From contig CAZFBS010000043.1 in the NCBI GenBank assembly GCA_964517265.1, positions 1-24,574 of the forward strand: a stretch of DNA of 24,574 nucleotides, given 5' to 3'. Shown here piece by piece: positions 8,988-17,928 of this stretch (position 1 is its first letter; each line of letters starts with the position of its first letter). The position numbers were made by a program, and so were the translations under genes. The notes beneath the pieces are model-generated. The model ran no database searches, was not told the DNA's origin, and saw only the letters and a list, made by a program, of their open reading frames with translations. The DNA is from REEP01 sp964517265 (GTDB lineage: Bacteria; Pseudomonadota; Alphaproteobacteria; Rhodospirillales; Defluviicoccaceae).

Positions 8988-9046
8988 AATGCAACAAAAC
9001 GCGCGCACGGGTGCGGCGCCGCCCCCGGCGATCCTCGCTTCGCCCT

Positions 9047-11590
9047 TCACTCGTTGCGGAGGTATGGCGCGGCCTTGCGCCCAAGGATCCGGAACGTCCC
9101 GGCGAAGCCGACGACCGCCGTGATCGCCACGGAGAGCATGATGATCGTTGCCGCTGTCGCTGGCAAGAACACCCAGTCGATCCCCATCACGAATTCGCTC
9201 ACCGCCCACGCGGCAGCGGTGCCGATCGCCGTTGCCACCACTCCCGTCACCAGCCCAAGAAAGCCGTATTCCACCACGTAGAGGCGGGCAAGGCGGGACC
9301 GGGTCGCGCCCAACACCTTGAACAGAACGCTGTCATAGGTTCGCCGGCGGCGATCCGCAGCCATCGCACCGGCGAGGACGAGAAGACCGGCGGCTACGGC
9401 GATGGACCCTGCGGCGCGGATCCCGTCGCCGATCGCTCGGATGATCGCGTTGACGGCATCGAGAGCATCGCGAACCCTGACGGCAGTAATATTGGGATAG
9501 AGCGCGGCCACCGTACTCTCGACGGCATCCTCCCGGCCGGGATCGGCGAACACCGCGGCCACATGCGTGATCGGAGCGCCGGCCAGCGAAGCAGGCGAGA
9601 GAATCATCGCGAAATCGAACGGAATCGCCTGCCAGTCGATCTGCCGCAGCGAGGCGATCTCCGCGCTGAGTTCGCGGCCGAGAACGTTCAAGGTCAGCCG
9701 ATCGCCGACATCGACGCCAAAGCCGTCCGCAAGGCCGGCGTCGAGCGACACCAGCGGCGGCCCTTCGTAGGTCTCCGGCCACCACGCGCCGGCGGTGATC
9801 TCGGCATTGTCCGGCGGCGTGGCGGCGGTCGTCAGCGCCCGATCGCCCTGCACCGCCCACTGCGCCTCCGGCGCGACCGATGCTTGGTCCACCGGCACCC
9901 CGGCGATCTCGACGATCCGTCCCCGCACCGCCGGCACCCGCCGCACTTCGGAGACCCCCGCAACGGAGCCGAGCGCCGCATCGAAGGCCTCGGCCTGGGC
10001 ATCTTGGATATCGATAAAAAACAAGGCCGGAGCGGACTCCGGAACGCGCTCTTGAATTTGTGCGCGCAGCGCGCCTTCGATCAGCGTCACCGCAACGAGC
10101 ACCGCCATCCCGACGCCGAGGGAGACCATCACCGTCGGCGTCGGCGCTCCCGGCCGGTACAGGTTGGCCAGCGCCAGCGGCACCGACGCGCCGGGCAGCC
10201 GCGGCAGGCGGCGCGCGACAGCCATCACCGCGGCCGCGCCGACACGCAGCAACAGCAGCGTACCGACGGCAGCCGCCACGAAGATGGCGGCGAACCTCGG
10301 CTCCTCCGCCGAAACGATCGTCAAAGCGCACAAGCCGAGGGCGGCGACGGCCAGGGCGAGAACATAGCCGAGCCGGGGGCGCGCTTGCAGCGGCATGACC
10401 GAGGCGCGGAACAGACTGGCGGGCGGCACCTCCCTCGCCTGGGCCAGCGGCCACAACGCAAAGACGACGGCCGTCAGCAGCCCGAACACGGCGGCGAGCG
10501 CGAGCGGCGCGGGGAAAAGACCGGCCTCGGCGCGGATCGGCAGCCGCCCGTCCAGGATCCACAAGCCGAACGCCGGAATCGCCGCGCCGATGACAAGACC
10601 CAGTCCGGTTCCGACCGCGGCGAGGGCCATGATCTGCAGGAAGTAGGTCCAGAACACCAGCGATCCCGGCGCGCCCAAACACTTGAACGTTGCAATGGTG
10701 GCGGTCTTGCCGTTGAGGTAGGCACGGATTGCGTTGCTGATCCCGACCCCGCCGACGAGAAGCGCACTCAAGCCAACGAACGTGAGAAACAATGTCATGC
10801 GGTCGACGAAGCGCTCGACGCCGGGCGCCGCGGCGGAAACATCGCGAATGCGCCAGCCCACCTCCGGATACCGCTCTTCGACGGAGCGAACCCAGTCGTC
10901 AACCGCCACTTCCGGCGCCAGCACCACCCGCGTGTGATAGCGGATCAGGCTTCCGGGCTGGACAAGGCCGGTGGCGGGCAGGGCGTCCGCCAGGATCATC
11001 AGGCGCGGGCCGAAGTCGAAAACACTGGCGATGCGGTCCGGCTCTGCCTCGATCACGGCGCGCACATCGAAGCGGGCCTGCCCAACCTGGAGCCGGTCGC
11101 CCACCTCCAGCCCGAGCCGATTCAACAGGTTCGCCTCGGCCACGGCGCCCCAACTGCCGTTTTGCCACTGCAGGGCCTCGGCAAGCGAGAGCGGCGGCGA
11201 CAGCGCGACCGCACCGACCAACGGATAGGCGTCGTCGACGCCTTTCAGCTCGACCAGGGCCGGACGAACCGCGGGCGGCGCGTCATTTCCCTCGACCGGG
11301 CGCGCCATCGCCCGCATCTCGGTTACCCGCGAGACGGCGGTCGCGGTGCTCTCCAGAAAGGCATCCTGTTCGTCGGTGTTCGGCTGGTGCACCCGCCGCA
11401 GATCGACATCGCCGCCCAGCAGAACCCGGGCATCGCCCGTCAGCCCCGCGACAACCGCCGCATTGAGGGAGCCGACAGCGGCAATGGCCGCGACACCGAC
11501 CGCAAGGCAAGCGAGAAAAATGCGGAACTGACCAAAGCTGCCGCGCAGATCCTTGCGCGCCAGACGCCACGAAAGCGGCAGGAAATTCAC
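9047..11590 (-). CDS. ybbP: ABC transporter permease, FtsX-like, YbbP family
   Basis: This is the membrane half of a YbbA/YbbP exporter. Members are proposed to handle hydrophobic molecules or lipids, but the substrate is not settled. The 847-residue length fits the family. A single N-terminal membrane segment (IFLACLAVGVAAIAAVGSL, about 23-42) precedes a large periplasmic domain. A first FtsX core follows (LFLTFVGLSALLVGGVGISNA onward, about 255-400), then further helices (about 410-510), a second periplasmic domain and a C-terminal FtsX core (AGLLVLAGAMAADRRRR and LYVVEYGFLGLVTGVVATA, about 730-835). The start is GTG at 11590, overlapping the upstream ATPase stop as GTGA, with AGAGGA just before it, so the pair is translationally coupled. 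Confidence 0.93.
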   Translation of the reverse strand: MNFLPLSWRLARKDLRGSFGQFRIFLACLAVGVAAIAAVGSLNAAVVAGLTGDARVLLGGDVDLRRVHQPNTDEQDAFLESTATAVSRVTEMRAMARPVEGNDAPPAVRPALVELKGVDDAYPLVGAVALSPPLSLAEALQWQNGSWGAVAEANLLNRLGLEVGDRLQVGQARFDVRAVIEAEPDRIASVFDFGPRLMILADALPATGLVQPGSLIRYHTRVVLAPEVAVDDWVRSVEERYPEVGWRIRDVSAAAPGVERFVDRMTLFLTFVGLSALLVGGVGISNAIRAYLNGKTATIATFKCLGAPGSLVFWTYFLQIMALAAVGTGLGLVIGAAIPAFGLWILDGRLPIRAEAGLFPAPLALAAVFGLLTAVVFALWPLAQAREVPPASLFRASVMPLQARPRLGYVLALAVAALGLCALTIVSAEEPRFAAIFVAAAVGTLLLLRVGAAAVMAVARRLPRLPGASVPLALANLYRPGAPTPTVMVSLGVGMAVLVAVTLIEGALRAQIQERVPESAPALFFIDIQDAQAEAFDAALGSVAGVSEVRRVPAVRGRIVEIAGVPVDQASVAPEAQWAVQGDRALTTAATPPDNAEITAGAWWPETYEGPPLVSLDAGLADGFGVDVGDRLTLNVLGRELSAEIASLRQIDWQAIPFDFAMILSPASLAGAPITHVAAVFADPGREDAVESTVAALYPNITAVRVRDALDAVNAIIRAIGDGIRAAGSIAVAAGLLVLAGAMAADRRRRTYDSVLFKVLGATRSRLARLYVVEYGFLGLVTGVVATAIGTAAAWAVSEFVMGIDWVFLPATAATIIMLSVAITAVVGFAGTFRILGRKAAPYLRNE

Positions 11591-12348
11591 CGGATTCCTC
11601 TCACCACCGCTCCGCCAGCCGCGCTGACCAGGCCGTCGTCCTCGATCCGGCCGTCCCGCATCCGCACGATGCGCTGACAGCGCGCCGCAAGCGCGTCTTC
11701 GTGGGTGACCAGAATGAGCGTGGTGCCGAGCCGCCGACGCATCTCGAACAGCACGTCCATCACCACGCGGCCGGTCGCGCCGTCCAGATTGCCGGTCGGC
11801 TCATCGGCGAGCAGAATCGAAGGCTCCACCGCAAAGGCACGAGCCAGGGCGACCCGCTGCTGTTCTCCGCCGGAAAGTTGTCCCGGATAATGCTGCAGCC
11901 GATGCGCGAGCCCGACCGCCTCAAGATGCGTGCGCGCCCGCGCCAGCGCATCGCGCACCCCCGCGAACTCCAGCGGCAGGGCGACGTTCTCGAGGGCCGT
12001 CATTGTCGGCACCAGGTGGAAATTCTGGAACACGATGCCGATGTGACGGCCGCGAAACCGCGCCAGGGCGTCTTCCCCAAGGCCGGTGATGTCGGTCCCG
12101 GCAACACGGAGCGTTCCCCTGGTCGCTCGCTCCAGGCCCGCGATCAGCATCAACAAGGACGTCTTGCCGGACCCGGACGGGCCGACCAACCCGACCGCTT
12201 CCCCGGGTGCGACCTCAAGATCGAGACCACGCAGGATGTTGACCTCACCGGCCGCGCTCGCCAGCTTCAGGTGGAGATCTTGGAGAGCGACCGCCGGTGT
12301 TTCCGCGGCGCGGACGTCCAGGCAACGGGAATCTACTCTTGATGTCAT
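11587..12348 (-). CDS. ybbA: ABC transporter ATP-binding protein, YbbA/LolD-like
   Basis: This is the cytoplasmic ATPase that drives the YbbP-type permease. In 253 residues it has Walker A GPSGSGKTS (56-64), Q-loop Gln108 (VFQNFHLVP), signature LSGGEQQR (158-165), Walker B ILLADEP (178-184) with catalytic Glu183, the D-loop NLD, and H-loop His216. The sequence before Walker A (GEVNILRGLDLEV) and ADEPTGNLD are typical of the MacB/LolD/YbbA group. The ATG at 12348 has AGAGG a few bases upstream. The gene is divergent from tesA, as in E. coli, and its start region overlaps the proposed tesA start. Confidence 0.94.
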   Translation of the reverse strand: MTSRVDSRCLDVRAAETPAVALQDLHLKLASAAGEVNILRGLDLEVAPGEAVGLVGPSGSGKTSLLMLIAGLERATRGTLRVAGTDITGLGEDALARFRGRHIGIVFQNFHLVPTMTALENVALPLEFAGVRDALARARTHLEAVGLAHRLQHYPGQLSGGEQQRVALARAFAVEPSILLADEPTGNLDGATGRVVMDVLFEMRRRLGTTLILVTHEDALAARCQRIVRMRDGRIEDDGLVSAAGGAVVRGIR

Positions 12349-13112
12349 CAGCCTCTTTTCACCGCCACCCGATCCGTTTCACACAAGTCCTTCATCGACA
12401 AGTCCTTTCCCGATATGGACAGGCCCCTGCGTTTGTCAACATCGCGATCCGGGCCGCCCTCGGCCAAGCGTTGGCGTTCATGTTGGTCGTCATGGTGACG
12501 ATGACACCAGCAGCAGCCGAGCCTCCCCTTCGCCTTCTCGTCTTCGGTGACAGCCTGACTGCAGGATACGGGCTCCCCCCGGATCAGTCGTTTCCGGTGC
12601 AACTGGAAGCAGCCCTTCGCGCCGCGAACCACGATGTCGCCGTCATCAATGCGGGCGTTTCCGGCGATACCTCGGCAGGTGGGCTGGCGCGGCTGGACTG
12701 GTTGCTCGAAGGCGTCCCCGGCGGCGGGGCGGACGCGGCGATCGTCGCGCTGGGCGCCAACGACGCTCTGCGTGGGCTGGACCCACAATCGACGATGGAA
12801 AACCTGTCCGCTATCCTGACCCGCTTCGCCGAAGAGGGAATCCCGGTTTTGCTCGCGGGGATGCTGGCACCGCCCAACCTTGGCCTTGAATATGCGGAAA
12901 ACTTTGCCGCGATCTATCCGCGCCTTGCAGACGAGCACGATGTTCTATTGTATCCGTTCTTCCTCGATGGCGTCGCCGGCAACCGGAAGCTGAACCAGGC
13001 TGACGGCATCCATCCGACCCGTGGAGGCGTTGCGGTGATGGTGAAGAACATCTTACCGCGTGTGGAAGCGTTACTCGAACAAACCCGACAGGCGGAAAGC
13101 CTGACACAATGA
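12342..13112 (+). CDS. tesA: GDSL-type arylesterase/lysophospholipase TesA, exported
   Basis: TesA-type SGNH hydrolases are periplasmic esterases that cleave acyl thioesters, aryl esters and lysophospholipids. The catalytic blocks are clear: block I FGDSLTAGYG with nucleophile Ser71, block II NAGVSGDTS, block III GAND with Asn140, and block V DGIHPT with Asp221 and His224 (numbering from 12342). A hydrophobic export segment (ALAFMLVVMVTMTPAAA) ends about residue 59. The start is uncertain: ATG at 12342 gives a long 59-residue leader whose first bases overlap the divergent ybbA start; ATG at 12480 gives a very short signal with no positive charge; neither has a good Shine-Dalgarno sequence. 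It is followed after 21 bases by the FIST gene. Confidence 0.9.
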   Translation: MSSASFHRHPIRFTQVLHRQVLSRYGQAPAFVNIAIRAALGQALAFMLVVMVTMTPAAAEPPLRLLVFGDSLTAGYGLPPDQSFPVQLEAALRAANHDVAVINAGVSGDTSAGGLARLDWLLEGVPGGGADAAIVALGANDALRGLDPQSTMENLSAILTRFAEEGIPVLLAGMLAPPNLGLEYAENFAAIYPRLADEHDVLLYPFFLDGVAGNRKLNQADGIHPTRGGVAVMVKNILPRVEALLEQTRQAESLTQ

Positions 13113-13133
13113 TTGGGCCTGGAGGACAAGGCA

Positions 13134-14255
13134 TTGCAGCGGACGCTCTTTAAGGTTGCCCATGCCACCGCGAACGATTGGGCACACGCTGTGCAAGCCT
13201 GCACCGAGAGCCTCGGTGACCTCGATCCGGCCTCCAATCTTGGGTTCCTCTATATCAGTGATCACTTCACCGAGAGCGTTACCAGCGTCGTCCATTATCT
13301 GAGGGATCGAACCGGCATTCAGCGCTGGGTCGGAAGTGTCGGAATCGGTATCTGCGCCAACGGCACCGGATATTTCGACCAGCCGGCGCTGGCGATCATG
13401 GTGGCCTCGTTCCCTGATAATTCGTTCTGTGTGTTCCCTGCGATCAGCCAGGATACCCGGCAGCTCTCCGGCAAGCACCGCGAGTGGATCGCGAAGACCT
13501 CGCCCGGCTTCGGCGTCGTTCACGCTGATCCAGAGTGCGCGAAGGTCCCACAGTTGATCGAGGAGCTGGCCAACGAAACGTCTGCTTTCCTGGTCGGCGG
13601 CCTGACGACGTCGCGGCACGCCCATCATCAGGTTGCAGGGCGGCTGACCGGGGGCGGCTTGTCGGGCGTCCTGTTCGCACCGGATGTGGCGGTGCAGACG
13701 GGTCTCAGCCAAGGCTGCGTTCCGGTGGGGTCAAGCCACCTGATCTCCGATTGCATCGACAACGTCCTGATCGGACTCGACGGGCGGCGGGCACTGGATG
13801 TGTTCAAGGAAGACATCGGCGAGCTGCTGGCGAAGGACCTGAGCCGTGTTGCCGGCTATATCCAGGCGGCACTGCCGCTTCCCGGCTGCGATACCGGCGC
13901 CTACATGGTCCGCAGTCTGATCGGCGTTGATCCGGTTCACGGCTGGCTCGGAATCGGCGAGCAGGTGCAGCCGGGTCAACGGATTATTTTTGTCAAGCGG
14001 GACCCCATGAGTGCCCGCAAGGACCTTAAGGACATGCTCGGCAAGGTGAAGAAGAGGATGGCAACGCCCGCGCGCGGGGGTCTCTATTTCTCCTGCATCT
14101 CCCGGGGGTCGGGCATGTTCGGCAATCCCAATCAAGAGCCCACGCTCCTTCGCCAACACCTGGGTGACGTCCCGCTGATCGGCTTGTATTGCGGCGGCGA
14201 AATATCCGGCGGTCGCCTGTACGGCTATACCGGGGTACTTGCGCTGTTCGGGTGA
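13134..14255 (+). CDS. FIST domain protein (FIST N and C domains)
   Basis: FIST domains are proposed small-ligand sensors, found alone or fused to signalling domains. This is the stand-alone form, 373 residues with no kinase, cyclase or methyl-accepting part. The N-terminal half has LGFLYISDHF, GSVGIGICANGTGYFDQPALAIM and FLVGGLTTSR. The C-terminal half has FVKRDPMSARKDLKDML, GLYFSCISRGSGMFGNPNQEP and PLIGLYCGGEISGGRLYGYTGVLALF, all typical of the family. I chose TTG at 13134, because GGAGG at 13121-13125 is eight bases upstream and the protein then begins QRTLFKVAHATANDW, as relatives do. A TTG at 13113 would add seven residues and bury that site. It is probably in an operon with tesA; thpR follows 102 bases later. 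Confidence 0.88.
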   Translation: MQRTLFKVAHATANDWAHAVQACTESLGDLDPASNLGFLYISDHFTESVTSVVHYLRDRTGIQRWVGSVGIGICANGTGYFDQPALAIMVASFPDNSFCVFPAISQDTRQLSGKHREWIAKTSPGFGVVHADPECAKVPQLIEELANETSAFLVGGLTTSRHAHHQVAGRLTGGGLSGVLFAPDVAVQTGLSQGCVPVGSSHLISDCIDNVLIGLDGRRALDVFKEDIGELLAKDLSRVAGYIQAALPLPGCDTGAYMVRSLIGVDPVHGWLGIGEQVQPGQRIIFVKRDPMSARKDLKDMLGKVKKRMATPARGGLYFSCISRGSGMFGNPNQEPTLLRQHLGDVPLIGLYCGGEISGGRLYGYTGVLALFG

Positions 14256-14357
14256 TCCAAGCGCATTGAGACCGCTTTCGGCTTGATCGCGGCCGATACC
14301 CCCTGGCATACCTCACAGGAAGGCCGATGTCCGTGCCATTGACCATGGAGGCTGACC

Positions 14358-14936
14358 ATGTTCCGCCTGTTTGTCGGCATTCCCCTTCCACCCCCGATCC
14401 GCGCCCGCCTCGCCGGCCTGTGTTCCGGCATCCCGGGTGCCCGCTGGGTGGCGCCGGAAAACATGCACATCACGCTGCGGTTCATCGGCGCGGTGAGTGG
14501 CGGTGACGCAGAAGACATCCACGAGCAGCTGAGCGGGATCCTCGCGCCGGCATTCGCGTTGACCCCTGGCGGCATCGGGTGTTTCGAGTCAAATCGCAGG
14601 GTGCATGCCTTGTGGGTCGGCATCAATCGGGAGCCGCACCTGATTCGGCTTGCCGACAAGGTGGAATCGGCGATCGTCCGCGCCGGGATGGCTCCCGAGC
14701 GGCGCAAGTTCAAGCCGCACGTCACCCTCGCGCGGTTCAGAACGGGCGCAAGCCCACGAATCGGCACGTTCATCGAGAGCAACAATCCGTTCACCACCGA
14801 GCCGTTTTGCGTCGACCACTTCACGTTGTTCCGGAGCTTTCTCGGTGGCGAGGGAGCGCACTATGAACCTCTGGTCGACTACCCGCTCCAGAGCACGGCG
14901 GCGGCTCCGCTGGAATCCGCGGCCGCCGGGCGCTGA
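14358..14936 (+). CDS. thpR: RNA 2',3'-cyclic phosphodiesterase (2H family)
   Basis: ThpR opens 2',3'-cyclic phosphate ends of RNA to 2'-phosphates and was first described as a 2'-5' RNA ligase. The 192 residues carry both HxT motifs of the two-histidine fold: HITLRF with His37 and Thr39, and HVTLARF with His121 and Thr123. The N-terminal MFRLFVGIPLP is the usual first strand, and FTLFRSFLGGEGAHYEPL is the usual last strand. GGAGG lies about seven bases before the ATG at 14358. The last 15 residues are Ala-rich and specific to this protein. It converges with the patatin gene, ending about 60 bases from its stop. Confidence 0.94.
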   Translation: MFRLFVGIPLPPPIRARLAGLCSGIPGARWVAPENMHITLRFIGAVSGGDAEDIHEQLSGILAPAFALTPGGIGCFESNRRVHALWVGINREPHLIRLADKVESAIVRAGMAPERRKFKPHVTLARFRTGASPRIGTFIESNNPFTTEPFCVDHFTLFRSFLGGEGAHYEPLVDYPLQSTAAAPLESAAAGR

Positions 14937-14998
14937 AGACGAGTTGCGCGGCCGGAGCCCGCCACGCAATTCCCGCGAATCCTCCGACCCTGCCGGCT

Positions 14999-16783
14999 TC
15001 AGGGGAACCGGCGGCTGTTGATGCTCGCGACGGCATCCCGGATGCTGATATCGACGGACTGCTTGATCCTGCCACGGACCACCATCTTCAGTGGCCAGAG
15101 ATAGGCACGCGTAAGGCCGGCAACGATCCGGCTCTTGAGGGACGAAGAGCCCTTTTGCGCCGTCGCTCGCGCGAGCACGGCATCCACGACGCGGTTGGTG
15201 CGCTGCTCGACAAGGCCCCTTAATTCGGTGTCGTAAACGAACGCGCCGGCCGGCCACTTCGGCAGGGGCTCCTCTACCGCACAGGCGCCGATGCAGGGGA
15301 TGATCTGCAAGTGGTCTGGATCGGTCCCATCCCGCCATATGGTCCGCGCTGCGCTGGGCCACGCATCCGCGAACAGCGGGTTGGCGGACGGCAGGGTGAA
15401 GGATGTTTGCAAAAAGCGCTGACAATTGCGGCGCCCGAGCATGAAGTCGTGGTGCCGGTAATCCTCGCTGAGAAAACCGAGAAAGGCGCCCAGTTCCCCG
15501 CTCGCGATCGCGTTGGCGCCGCGGATGCCCTCGCGGGCAGGCGCGACGAGGAAGCGACTGTAGACGTCCTCGTCCTGGATCAGCGCGCGATCGCGCAGCG
15601 TGAACCGAAGCTGGTTCTTCATCGCGCGGGCCAGGTTCTGCACCACAGCGAAAAGATCGGCATCGCTTTCCGGACCGAGCGGCCCCGGATCGATGAACGG
15701 GTCGACCATGACCACCGCCCGGCTCGCTTCCAGTCCGGAGCGCTTGTTGTGCCCGTGGAGCCCGGCAAGGGCAAGGCGCGCGATCTCGAACGGCTCGTTG
15801 TTCATCACTCCACCGTCGACGCTGAGGAACCTGTAGCGCTCCGGTGACCTCTCCGCCGGCCATGCCGGCCGATCGAATTCGGGCTCTTGCCCGCCGGGGC
15901 GGATCATCGGATGACGAACGTCGTAGTCGTGGGGCGGTCGCTCCAGGACACGCGCGCGCAGGCCGATCGGAAATGCGCCGGTGGCCAAAGATGCCTGGCC
16001 GAGTTGGCTCCATCCCGCGGGATGATCGGGATCGAGAACGAGAAAATCTTCGGGCAGCGGCTGTTCGGCGCCCGGCCCGAGGCCGCGGACGGCGAAGCTG
16101 ATTCGATCTTCATGCAGCGACATCTCGTGGGCCTGACGCCCTTCGCCGCGAAAGATCACCTGATAAGGCACGCCGCGCAGATTGGAGAGGGTCAGGATGA
16201 GGGGGAGCGGATTGGCAAGCCAGCCGCGCACCGCGCGCTCGCCCAGCACCGTGCCTCGATAGCCGAGCACATTGGCAACGATCGTCTCCAGCATGGTGCA
16301 GTCGAGCAGGGAATAGACACTCTCATCAAGATCGGCCACGCCGAGCAACTGCCGGATGTCGATCTGCCGGACCCAGGGAGAATAGAAAGGGCTGGTGTTG
16401 CGGTCGACAGCACCGCGAGGCACCGGACCGTGCTCCGCCACCACCGCCGCCAGCTTCTCGTCAGACCATGAGCGGGGATACTCATCGCGCAGGGCAACGG
16501 CGGCAATTGCACCGTTCATGCCGCCGGCGGACGCACCGGTGATGATCTGGACCCGTACGTGGTGGTGCGGAACGGTTCTCTCGTCGCCGGTCCGGCCCGC
16601 CTTTTCGTCCTCGTGCTTGGCGCGATACCACGTATCGAGCGCCTCGAACAGGAAATCGAGGACGCCGGCGGTGTAGGCTCCCGCCGAGACCGCACCGGCG
16701 AGGACGAGGCCGATCTCGAACGTATTCGGCTCCGGGTCCGGCCGTTCCGACACATACCACTGACTTTGCGCACCCATCAGCAT
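14999..16783 (-). CDS. patatin-like phospholipase family protein
   Basis: Patatin-like enzymes are Ser-Asp acyl hydrolases acting on phospholipids or other lipids. In this 594-residue protein the oxyanion region is GLVLAGAVSAGAYTAGVLDFL (starting about 25), a variant of the usual GGGxRG loop. The nucleophile elbow is ITGASAGGMNGAI with Ser85, and the dyad Asp323 lies in SVDGGVMNNEP. The protein is longer than minimal patatins: about 200 residues separate the Ser and Asp motifs, and a C-terminal region of about 270 residues follows the Asp motif, including a basic helical tail. There is no signal peptide. ATG at 16783 has GGGGA about eight bases upstream. A cytoplasmic or membrane-associated lipase is likely; the substrate is unknown. 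Confidence 0.88.
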   Translation of the reverse strand: MLMGAQSQWYVSERPDPEPNTFEIGLVLAGAVSAGAYTAGVLDFLFEALDTWYRAKHEDEKAGRTGDERTVPHHHVRVQIITGASAGGMNGAIAAVALRDEYPRSWSDEKLAAVVAEHGPVPRGAVDRNTSPFYSPWVRQIDIRQLLGVADLDESVYSLLDCTMLETIVANVLGYRGTVLGERAVRGWLANPLPLILTLSNLRGVPYQVIFRGEGRQAHEMSLHEDRISFAVRGLGPGAEQPLPEDFLVLDPDHPAGWSQLGQASLATGAFPIGLRARVLERPPHDYDVRHPMIRPGGQEPEFDRPAWPAERSPERYRFLSVDGGVMNNEPFEIARLALAGLHGHNKRSGLEASRAVVMVDPFIDPGPLGPESDADLFAVVQNLARAMKNQLRFTLRDRALIQDEDVYSRFLVAPAREGIRGANAIASGELGAFLGFLSEDYRHHDFMLGRRNCQRFLQTSFTLPSANPLFADAWPSAARTIWRDGTDPDHLQIIPCIGACAVEEPLPKWPAGAFVYDTELRGLVEQRTNRVVDAVLARATAQKGSSSLKSRIVAGLTRAYLWPLKMVVRGRIKQSVDISIRDAVASINSRRFP

Positions 16784-16894
16784 CGCTTGGTCCCCATTTG
16801 AAGGATATCGATCCGCAGTTAGAGCATATTGCAGGCGCAGCCAACAGCCGGGGCCGCCACATCGGGGGCGGACGTTATTCCGGAACAGACAAGC

Positions 16895-16928
16895 AAAAAA
16901 AAGAACGCCGCTCTCGGAGCGGCGTTCT
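16895..16928 (-). terminator. intrinsic terminator of the OmpA-domain lipoprotein gene
   Basis: AGAACGCCGCT (16902-16912) and AGCGGCGTTCT (16918-16928) form a perfect 11-bp stem with a CTCGG loop. On the minus strand it runs into eight T (A run at 16895-16902). It lies about 57 bases beyond the stop codon at 16986, so it ends the minus-strand OmpA-lipoprotein transcript and insulates the patatin gene. Confidence 0.92.
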
Positions 16929-16985
16929 CATCCAGCGGAAGCAACCTTATTAAGGGCGGCTTCTAAAGACGTGATCTTTTCGAAA

Positions 16986-17834
16986 TCAGCTTCCGGGCTG
17001 ACTCGAAATTTCGATTACGGCACGCCTGTTCTGTGCTTCGCGGACCCCGTCACCCGTCGGAACGAGCAGGTCATTGAAGCCAACACCTCTCGTGGTGATC
17101 TGGGCTTCCGGAATTCCCAACTCGACCAGCGCGGCCCGGACCGACTCGGCACGCCGCTCTGACAGAGCCTGGTTGTACTCCGCGGAGCCGACGGTATCGG
17201 TGTGACCGGTCACCATGATCTGAGCGTAACCATCTTCCCGAGCAGACTGTGCCGCAGACTCGACAACGCGCTGAGCCTCGGCGGTAAGATAGGACTCGTC
17301 AAACTCGAAGAACACCATATAGCCGGCCGGCGAAACAGCCATGCCCGCCTCTGCCCGGGCAATCGCCGCCAGGAAGCCTTCCCGGCACGCCGCGATATGA
17401 TCGGGCTGGAGGTTTTCCTCGGCCTGCTCCATCCAGCAATCGTACATCGCCTGCGCAGTCGCGGCATCGTTCGGAGCGCCTTCCCGGGCGTTCCCATTGA
17501 GCACCGAAACCAGCCGCTGACGGGCCGCCGTCAACTCCGGCTTGTACTGCGCGTTCAGGAAAGGCCGCGCTTCGACTTCTTCCGGCATCAGGGTTTGACC
17601 CTGGGCCTGTAGCTTTGCGCGAGCGGCAAAGGCACGGCCGTCACGCGTGTTTCCCTGCGCGTATTCGACTTCGGACAGCGCGATATAGTCTTGGGCCAAT
17701 GCCTGGTCGAAACCCGTTCCGACCGATGACATGCCCCGCGCCTCCTCCAGCGGATGTTGCGCCGTCATGGGGCCACAGGCCGCCACGCCAACCGCAACAA
17801 GAGCCACTGCTGCATACTTCAAGAGCGACTGCAT
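16986..17834 (-). CDS. OmpA-family peptidoglycan-binding lipoprotein
   Basis: The 282-residue protein has a lipoprotein signal (MQSLLKYAAVALVAVGVAAC) with the acylated cysteine at residue 20. A helical middle region follows, rich in Ala, Gln and Glu (about 35-170). The C-terminal OmpA domain (about 170-280) has MVFFEFDESYLTAEA, TGHTDTVGSAEYNQALSERRAESV, and the closing NRRAVIEI, with the Asp and Arg residues that bind diaminopimelate. It probably ties the outer membrane to the cell wall. GGAGGAG lies five bases before ATG at 17834. The beta-barrel gene upstream on the same strand ends 94 bases away, so the two may be co-transcribed into the shared terminator. Confidence 0.92.
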   Translation of the reverse strand: MQSLLKYAAVALVAVGVAACGPMTAQHPLEEARGMSSVGTGFDQALAQDYIALSEVEYAQGNTRDGRAFAARAKLQAQGQTLMPEEVEARPFLNAQYKPELTAARQRLVSVLNGNAREGAPNDAATAQAMYDCWMEQAEENLQPDHIAACREGFLAAIARAEAGMAVSPAGYMVFFEFDESYLTAEAQRVVESAAQSAREDGYAQIMVTGHTDTVGSAEYNQALSERRAESVRAALVELGIPEAQITTRGVGFNDLLVPTGDGVREAQNRRAVIEISSQPGS

Positions 17835-17928
17835 ACCAGCTCCTCCTTCGTCAAACGGCCGATCGCAAGCGCGATCCCGCCGACGAGCAACGCTTTGTCA
17901 TCCGAATCCAGCGTTCGACACAAACCCA

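Noticed and set aside
8900..11677. A 925-codon open frame on the plus strand opposite the ABC permease
   Set aside because: Its protein is Arg/His/Gln/Gly-rich low-complexity sequence, as expected from the antisense of a high-GC gene, while the minus strand encodes a clear FtsX-type permease.
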